This document shows, piece after piece, positions 6,980 through 11,207 of a stretch of 11,207 nucleotides of DNA. Position 1 is the stretch's first letter; each line of letters starts with the position of its first letter. Both the position numbers and the translations under genes were made by a program. This stretch comes from DATKWS01 sp035529435 (GTDB taxonomy: Bacteria > Krumholzibacteriota > Krumholzibacteriia > Krumholzibacteriales > Krumholzibacteriaceae), in assembly GCA_035529435.1 (NCBI GenBank), contig DATKWS010000023.1, positions 1 through 11,207 of the forward strand, in the 5' to 3' direction. A model generated the notes under the pieces. It was not told the origin of the DNA, did not search any database, and saw only the letters and a program-made list of their open reading frames with translations.

Positions 6980-7483
6980 CTAGTGAACGATCTTCGCGGA
7001 CGTCGCGGCGTCGCCGTAGATGAAGTTCGCGTAGGGAAGGAGGTTCTTCTTGCTCTTCAGGGCATACTGCTGTCCCGTGATACCGCCGAACTGTATATCC
7101 GGGCTGTTGCTGTGAATGAAATTCCATCCTGTCTGGTCAGCCGAGGACCCACCTATGTACACGACGTCCTCGGCAATCCTCCCGTCGTAGAACTGGAGCC
7201 AGATCGTATTCAGCGTCGCCGGATACTCGCTCTGCACCACGAAGTAGGATGTGAGGGCCGTCTGGATGTTCTTAATGTTCTGGACGGTCACCGCGACCTC
7301 GGCCGCCTTCTTCGACTTGTAGAAGTTCGCGAGCACGATCGTCGAGAGAAAACCGATGATCTCGATCACGATACACAGCTCGAGCAAGGTAAACCCCGCG
7401 TTTCCGAGCCGCCGAATAAACGAGCATTTGGCACCGGGGGGGATTCCCCGCCCTATTGCAATAATCCTACGAATGAATCGCAC
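6980..7483 (-). CDS. Type IV pilin / pseudopilin-like protein
   Basis: A 167-residue prepilin with a class-III signal: NAG|FTLLEL, where prepilin peptidase should cleave after Gly30 and N-methylate Phe31, with the conserved Glu at mature position 5. A hydrophobic helix follows (about mature 6-24, IVIEIIGFLSTIV), and then a 110-residue globular part. The start is GTG with GGAGGA 7 nt upstream. The leader is long (30 residues, seven Arg/Lys), and no shorter ATG/GTG/TTG start with a ribosome site was seen. Mature position 11 in the helix is Glu, which is less usual. The mature protein has a single Cys (position 7), so it lacks the C-terminal disulfide loop of classic major pilins. No assembly genes are nearby, so it is an orphan whose product must use machinery encoded elsewhere. 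It could be a minor pilin, a type II secretion pseudopilin or a major pilin; the globular part does not tell me which. Confidence 0.88.
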   Translation of the reverse strand: MRFIRRIIAIGRGIPPGAKCSFIRRLGNAGFTLLELCIVIEIIGFLSTIVLANFYKSKKAAEVAVTVQNIKNIQTALTSYFVVQSEYPATLNTIWLQFYDGRIAEDVVYIGGSSADQTGWNFIHSNSPDIQFGGITGQQYALKSKKNLLPYANFIYGDAATSAKIVH

Positions 7484-7490
7484 TGTGCAC

Positions 7491-7496
7491 TCCTCC
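7491..7496 (-). promoter_or_regulatory. Shine-Dalgarno GGAGGA supporting the GTG start of the pilin gene
   Basis: GGAGGA on the minus strand, 7 nt before the GTG at 7483. This supports a non-ATG start. Confidence 0.65.
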
Positions 7497-7552
7497 GCTT
7501 AGATGGGGCACCGGATTCCACCTCTCACCGGCATCCGTGCAAGAAGCATGAC

Positions 7553-7581
7553 AAACGGGGGAGCGTGACGCTCCCCCGTTT
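7553..7581 (-). terminator. Strong hairpin after the NifU-like gene (likely terminator)
   Basis: A perfect 13-bp stem AAACGGGGGAGCG / CGCTCCCCCGTTT with a 3-nt loop, 67 bp after the NifU-like stop. The arm ends in TTT on either strand, but the tract after it on the minus strand is short, so termination may be partial and the pilin gene might receive read-through. No clear pilin promoter was seen between this hairpin and 7483. Confidence 0.7.
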
Positions 7582-7648
7582 GAAATAAGCAGCTTTGAAC
7601 CGAACTGTTTCAATCGCAACAAGTTGCCGGTTCGCCCGGCGCGACCTC

Positions 7649-7873
7649 CTAAAACGGAACGGCCTCCACCCTCTTGACCTCGGGTAATTTCTCTTTCAGC
7701 ACCCGTTCGACGCTGAAGGCCAGGGTCATCTGTGACATGGGACACCCGGCGCAGCTCCCCTTGAGGCGAACCTTCACCACGCCGTCCACGACATCGACGA
7801 GCTCGATATCGCCGCCGTCGGCCTGGAGGTTCGGCCGGATTTGCTCCAGAATCTTTTCGACCTTTTCCTTCAT
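7649..7873 (-). CDS. NifU C-terminal-domain iron-sulfur cluster scaffold protein
   Basis: A 74-residue stand-alone Nfu/NifU-C domain, which assembles and delivers iron-sulfur clusters in the cytoplasm. Seen: an N-terminal helix (KEKVEKILEQIRPNLQADGGDIELV), the family core phrase ADGGDIELV, and the cluster-binding CxxC in GSCAGCPMS (Cys41, Cys44), then a C-terminal helix ending PEVKRVEAVPF. The length matches single-domain family members. The ATG has GGGAGGA about 7 nt upstream. It is the first minus-strand gene after the divergent gap and is followed by a hairpin, so it is probably its own unit. No ISC/SUF genes are adjacent. Confidence 0.96.
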   Translation of the reverse strand: MKEKVEKILEQIRPNLQADGGDIELVDVVDGVVKVRLKGSCAGCPMSQMTLAFSVERVLKEKLPEVKRVEAVPF

Positions 7874-7932
7874 GCAACTGTCCTCCCGTTCGTCTTTTCA
7901 GGGAAGCAGCCGAACACGGACGCTTCCCGGTA

Positions 7933-7960
7933 TTGTCCTACAATTTCCGATAAGTATAAT
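7933..7960 (+). promoter_or_regulatory. Possible plus-strand promoter (TTGTCC-16-TATAAT)
   Basis: TTGTCC (7933-7938, 4/6), a 16-bp spacer, TATAAT (7955-7960, 6/6). It would transcribe toward the peptidase gene with a leader of about 280 nt, and it overlaps the minus-strand candidate. It is a perfect -10 but a modest -35. Confidence 0.35.
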
Positions 7961-7981
7961 GAACAATTGCCGACAATCCAA
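7953..7981 (-). promoter_or_regulatory. Possible promoter of the NifU-like gene
   Basis: On the minus strand: TTGGAT (7976-7981), a 17-bp spacer, TATACT (7953-7958, 5/6). It would give a leader of about 75 nt before 7873. The -35 match is weak (3/6). Confidence 0.4.
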
Positions 7982-8121
7982 GGGCGAAACCGCGGGACGG
8001 GCTCAGGGAAGGTGCGACGCCGAAACGGACGGGGCACAATAAAGATACCGCACGTTCGGCAGCGGCTCGCACGGTACGGTGGAAGGCCGTAGCGGGAAAT
8101 GGATTGGCGGAAAATGCTTGC

Positions 8122-8151
8122 TTGTTTATTTTTCTTAATTTATGTTATAAT
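8122..8151 (+). promoter_or_regulatory. Extended -10 promoter of the secreted peptidase gene
   Basis: TATAAT (8146-8151) is preceded by TGT, giving the extended -10 motif TGnTATAAT at 8143-8151. A weak -35 TTGTTT (8122-8127) lies 18 bp upstream. The site is in an AT-rich island within GC-rich DNA. Transcription should begin near 8158, leaving an 89-nt leader before the ATG at 8247. Confidence 0.7.
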
Positions 8152-8163
8152 ATAGTATTGAGA

Positions 8164-8192
8164 ATGCAATTAATATTTGTTGTTAATTGCAT
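8164..8192 (+). repeat. Perfect inverted repeat ATGCAATTAA-N9-TTAATTGCAT in the peptidase leader
   Basis: Ten-bp arms at 8164-8173 and 8183-8192 are separated by 9 nt. It begins just after the predicted transcription start, so it could be an operator for a dimeric repressor or a 5' leader stem-loop that protects the mRNA. It is AT-rich and lacks a following T-run, so it is unlikely to be a terminator. Confidence 0.6.
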
Positions 8193-8246
8193 GACGTGAC
8201 GGAGCCGCACCGTTATTATCCCTGACGAGAAGGAGAGCGTCGTTTC

Positions 8247-11207
8247 ATGGCACGATCCAAACGTTTCACCACACGTGTCGTCCTGTTTGCCGCCCTCGCG
8301 ACGGTGTTCATCATCAGCCAGCCGGCGCGGGCGGAACAGGGCGAGAAGGAAAGAGTGGCCGAACTCAACAGACAGATCAAGGAGAAGGGTGAACACTGGG
8401 TCGCCGGTCCGACATCGGTCGGGCGGCTCTCGGCCGAGGAGAAGAAACAGCGTCTCGGCCTTATACCCCTTACCGAGGAGATGTTGAGCCGGATGCCGAT
8501 CTACTCGCCACCGGCGGGTGCGGCGATGCAACTCCCCTCCTCGTTCGACTGGCGGTTGCTTGACGGGACGACTCCCGCGAAAAACCAGGGTGGCTGCGGT
8601 TCCTGCTGGGCCTTCGCGGCGACCGGCCAGCTCGAAGCGCATATCAGGATATATGACGGACGGATCGATGATCTCTCCGAACAGCAGGTGATCGATTGCA
8701 ACAACGATGGAGCGGACTGCGGCGGTGGGTGGCTCTTCTCGGCCTACGAGGTGTTCCGGGACTCAGGGGCGGTCTACGAGAGCTGCATCCCGTACGAGGC
8801 GCGCGACGACCTCCCCTGCCGGCACGACCAGTGCGAGGTCGTGGCACACATAGCGAATTACCAGTACATAGCGAATAGTGTGAGCCAGATCAAAACGGCC
8901 GTGTACAACGATGGGCCCGTCGCGACCGGCTTTACCGTGCTGGATAACTTTTACAATTATTCCTCGGGGTGCTACAACAGCGACACGGCGGAAGCCCCCA
9001 ACCATGCCATTCTGATCGTGGGATGGGACGACGCCGCGTGCGGCGGTGCGGGAGCCTGGATCATAAAGAACAGCTGGGGCGACGACTGGGGACAGGACGG
9101 ATACGGCTACGTGCAGTACGGCGTGTGCAATATCGGTTACGCCTCCTACACGATCGACTATATACCGAGCACGATATTCGTGGATCTCAGCTCGCCCGAC
9201 GGCGGCGAGGTCCTCGGCGTGGGCGACCAGCACCTCATCCAATGGACGACATCGCGCGAGACGCCCGATTCCCTGAGTATCCTGCTCAGCATCGACAGCG
9301 GTGCCAGCTACGACTATACCGTCGCCTCGGGGCTCATCGGCGTCAGCTCGTACGACTGGACCGTTTCCAACCTGCCGGTCAAAACCACCCGCATCAAGGT
9401 CATCGCCTACTTCGGCGGGGAGATCGCCGGGTACGACGCGAGCGATGCCGACTTCACCATCCAGGGCGCGCCGTACCGCTACGTATCGCCGGCCGGCACC
9501 AACACCTATCCCTACTCGATCCCCGACTGGGCAGCCAACAACATACAGAACGCGATCGACGCGGCCGACCCCGGTGATACGATCGCCGCCGCGGCCGCCA
9601 CGTACTTCCACACGGTGACGATCGACGTCCCGGTGGTCCTCATGGGAGGCTGGAATGCCGCTTTCACGACATGGGATCCGGACACCTATATCTCCGCCAT
9701 CCAGTTCACGGGAAGCTGTGTATCCTTCATGAACGTGTCGGGATACTGCGGCGTCACCGGATTCACCCTCCGGAACGGTACGGGACGGACCGCCCAGTTA
9801 CCGACCCTGGCACAGTACGGCGGCGGTGTCTTCAGCTACAACGCCTCTCCCGTCATCGACGGCAACGTAATAACCAATTGCGGGATCGCTCCGGAGGGAG
9901 CGTTCTCGGGCGGCGGCGGCATTTCGTGCTACGGCGGTACACCGACAATAGAGAACAATGAGATCGCGGGATGCCACGCGCAGAGCGGCGGGGGAATCTA
10001 CCTCTACCAGACAAGCGCGACGATCCGCAACAACCGCATCTCGGGCTCCGCACCGAACGATCTCTTCAGTGGCACGAAGTCGGGAGGCGGAATCTACGCG
10101 CTCCACGCCACCGCGGTCCTCGAGGACAACGTGATCACCGAAAACGACGGATACACACAGGGCGGCGGTGTCTTCGGCGGATTGAGCACGCTATCGATCG
10201 AGGGCGACTCGATCATGGCGAACGACTGCAGCGACGGCGGCGGCGGCGTGTATACCACACACTCTCCGCTGACGATCTCCCGCGCCGTGATCACGGGCAA
10301 CACGGCGGCGTCATCCGGCGCCGGCATCTACCACCGGGCCGGAAGCATCGATATCGCGAACTCGATCATCTGCCTCAACGAAGCGGCGCTCTTCGGCGGC
10401 GGCGTCAGTGCGGACAGCTCGTGGGGCGGGGTCGTCAACAACACGATCGACCGGAACAGCGCCGTCTACACCGGCGGCAACTTCTTCCTCTCGACGATCG
10501 TCGCGCTGGACATAAGAAACAACATGATCACCCACGGCGAGACGGATGGATTGTACGCGAGCTCGCCGGCGGGCCTGACGATTCAGCACAACGACTGGTA
10601 CGGCAACACGCCGTCCCACGCGTCGGGAATCACGCTCGATACGACGAACACCTACCTCGATCCCCTGTACGCGGACACGATGGTTCCCGATTACCATCTC
10701 CTCGTCCACTCGTGCGGGATCGACGGTGGTGACCAGTCCGTGGGGAACGATCCGGACGGCTCCCCCGCCGACCTGGGCGCCTTCGGGGGACCGGGCGCCG
10801 TCATGGCCGCCCCCGAGTACGTGAAGAACCTGACCGCCGCCGCGGCGGGCGATACCACGATCAGGATCGAGTGGGATCTGTTGCTCCCCGGAGGTCTGGA
10901 TTACTACGTGGTCTACGGGGACACGAGCAACGGTTTCGTACCGGGCGCGTCCGTGTTCCTGGGAACCGCTTCCACCACACAGGACACGTTCCTCCATCAT
11001 CCCGTCGCGGGATGCTGGTACTACCGGGTCTCGGCTGTCGGCATGACCGGTTATGGTGGTGGCTATTCCAACCAGGACGCCGCCTGTGTGGCGGGCGCCG
11101 ACCTCATCCTGCCGGCGGTAACGGTTGTCTACCCGAACGGCGGCGAGAGGATCGGTATAAGTGATACGATCAATATCGAATGGATCGCGACCGACAACCG
11201 CGCGGTG
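8247..11207 (+). CDS. Secreted papain-family (C1A) cysteine peptidase fused to Ig-like, beta-helix and FN3-like domains (partial, runs off right edge)
   Basis: Exactly 987 codons without a stop to the window end. Domains in order: a Sec signal peptide ending ARA (cleavage after residue 29); a propeptide (30 to about 95) with HWVAGPTSVGRLS...RLG, like the WxAG phrase of cathepsin-B-type propeptides; a C1A catalytic domain (about 97-308) with oxyanion Gln114 and nucleophile Cys120 (NQGGCGSCWAF), His253 (NHAILIVGW) and Asn275 (IKNSWGDDWG), so the active site is intact; an Ig-like domain opening SPDGGEVLGVGDQHLIQW (about 309-406); a right-handed beta-helix (about 407-851) with repeated GGG(I/V) coils; an FN3-like domain (about 855-949); and a second Ig-like domain opening PNGGERIGISDTINIEW, which is cut by the edge. 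The start ATG has AAGGAG 11 nt upstream, a slightly long spacing. The protein should be secreted and may be surface-held by a C-terminal sorting domain outside the window. Extracellular protein degradation guided by the binding modules is inference. Confidence 0.93.
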   Translation, partial: MARSKRFTTRVVLFAALATVFIISQPARAEQGEKERVAELNRQIKEKGEHWVAGPTSVGRLSAEEKKQRLGLIPLTEEMLSRMPIYSPPAGAAMQLPSSFDWRLLDGTTPAKNQGGCGSCWAFAATGQLEAHIRIYDGRIDDLSEQQVIDCNNDGADCGGGWLFSAYEVFRDSGAVYESCIPYEARDDLPCRHDQCEVVAHIANYQYIANSVSQIKTAVYNDGPVATGFTVLDNFYNYSSGCYNSDTAEAPNHAILIVGWDDAACGGAGAWIIKNSWGDDWGQDGYGYVQYGVCNIGYASYTIDYIPSTIFVDLSSPDGGEVLGVGDQHLIQWTTSRETPDSLSILLSIDSGASYDYTVASGLIGVSSYDWTVSNLPVKTTRIKVIAYFGGEIAGYDASDADFTIQGAPYRYVSPAGTNTYPYSIPDWAANNIQNAIDAADPGDTIAAAAATYFHTVTIDVPVVLMGGWNAAFTTWDPDTYISAIQFTGSCVSFMNVSGYCGVTGFTLRNGTGRTAQLPTLAQYGGGVFSYNASPVIDGNVITNCGIAPEGAFSGGGGISCYGGTPTIENNEIAGCHAQSGGGIYLYQTSATIRNNRISGSAPNDLFSGTKSGGGIYALHATAVLEDNVITENDGYTQGGGVFGGLSTLSIEGDSIMANDCSDGGGGVYTTHSPLTISRAVITGNTAASSGAGIYHRAGSIDIANSIICLNEAALFGGGVSADSSWGGVVNNTIDRNSAVYTGGNFFLSTIVALDIRNNMITHGETDGLYASSPAGLTIQHNDWYGNTPSHASGITLDTTNTYLDPLYADTMVPDYHLLVHSCGIDGGDQSVGNDPDGSPADLGAFGGPGAVMAAPEYVKNLTAAAAGDTTIRIEWDLLLPGGLDYYVVYGDTSNGFVPGASVFLGTASTTQDTFLHHPVAGCWYYRVSAVGMTGYGGGYSNQDAACVAGADLILPAVTVVYPNGGERIGISDTINIEWIATDNRAV
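9816..10532 (+). repeat. Beta-helix coil repeats marked by GGG(I/V) (about nine copies) within the peptidase protein
   Basis: Residues 524-762 hold about nine imperfect repeats of 22-30 residues. Each has roughly the pattern GGG[IV]-x(5-9)-[hydrophobic]-x-[NG]-N-x-[IV]-x-x-N, for example YGGGVFSYNASPVIDGNVI, SGGGIYLYQTSATIRNNRI and QGGGVFGGLSTLSIEGDSI. Later copies decay to GAGI and TGGN. Such N- and G-rich ladders are typical of right-handed parallel beta-helix proteins (pectate-lyase-like or Pmp-like). The repeats are protein-level; the DNA has diverged. Confidence 0.85.

Larger units (their letters stand above)
7874..8246. other. Divergent intergenic region (373 bp) between the NifU-like and peptidase genes
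   Basis: I see no coding frame with a credible start and ribosome site here. It holds promoter-like elements near 7933-7981 (both strands), a GC-rich unremarkable middle (about 7982-8110), and an AT-rich island (8115-8192) with a strong plus-strand promoter and a perfect inverted repeat. Confidence 0.7.

Noticed and set aside
8001..8036. Cobalamin-riboswitch-like phrase (GGGAAGGTG ... GGGGCAC) upstream of the peptidase gene
   Set aside because: The B12-box is absent and I could not fold the conserved core. It also lies upstream of the better promoter, so it would not be in the main transcript.
8763..9611. Minus-strand open frame of 282 codons opposite the peptidase gene
   Set aside because: It is antisense to the C1A catalytic and Ig-like domains, and its composition is biased to Val, Gly and Arg as expected of a shadow frame.
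1..11207. CRISPR arrays, tRNA or rRNA genes, insertion sequences, toxin-antitoxin or phage genes
   Set aside because: I scanned both strands by eye and found no regular spaced repeats, no cloverleaf-like tracts with T-loop signatures, and no transposase, integrase or terminal inverted repeats.

Overview
The window is GC-rich, gene-dense bacterial DNA. Shine-Dalgarno sequences are strong (AGGAGG type) and gaps between genes are short. Two lipoprotein signals, a tripartite RND efflux system and a TolC-family outer-membrane protein show a Gram-negative (two-membrane) cell. The very long secreted protein at the right edge joins a papain-type peptidase to PNGGE-type Ig-like, beta-helix and FN3-like modules. 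From memory, that style of modular secreted protein is common in uncultured lineages near the FCB group (Krumholzibacteriota or Eisenbacteria-like). This placement is an inference and is not proven by anything in the window.

Layout: everything from the left edge to 7873 is read on the minus strand, and everything from about 8247 to the right edge is on the plus strand. Reading leftward from 7873, the genes are: a 74-residue NifU-type iron-sulfur scaffold domain protein; a single type IV pilin/pseudopilin-like protein with its own strong terminator; a secreted M19 (renal-type) dipeptidase; and a four-gene metal-efflux operon. The operon order is a small secreted Cys/His-containing protein, an outer-membrane TolC-family lipoprotein, a His-rich periplasmic adaptor lipoprotein, and an RND heavy-metal pump cut by the left edge. 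The last three are spaced 10-12 bp apart, each ribosome site overlapping or abutting the stop of the gene before. The operon has a well-formed sigma70-type promoter (TTGACA, 17 bp, TATGTT) whose -10 box lies inside a 24-bp dyad, as expected for a repressor-controlled efflux operon. No regulator gene is visible in the window.

On the plus strand, an AT-rich island at about 8115-8192 carries an extended -10 promoter followed by a perfect 10-bp inverted repeat. Downstream is one open frame of at least 987 codons: signal peptide, cathepsin-B-like propeptide, C1A cysteine peptidase with an intact Q/C/H/N set, an Ig-like domain, a right-handed beta-helix with about nine GGG(I/V)-marked coils, an FN3-like domain and the start of a second Ig-like domain. 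It runs off the right edge.

How it fits together: the efflux operon forms one trans-envelope machine for divalent or soft metals. The other genes (Fe-S scaffold, pilin, dipeptidase, secreted peptidase) look like independent transcription units with no visible functional link to it. The items most worth a second look are the peptidase/beta-helix fusion, the operator-promoter of the efflux operon with its unusual leading gene, and the hairpin-bearing leader of the peptidase gene. No CRISPR array, tRNA, rRNA or mobile element was seen.
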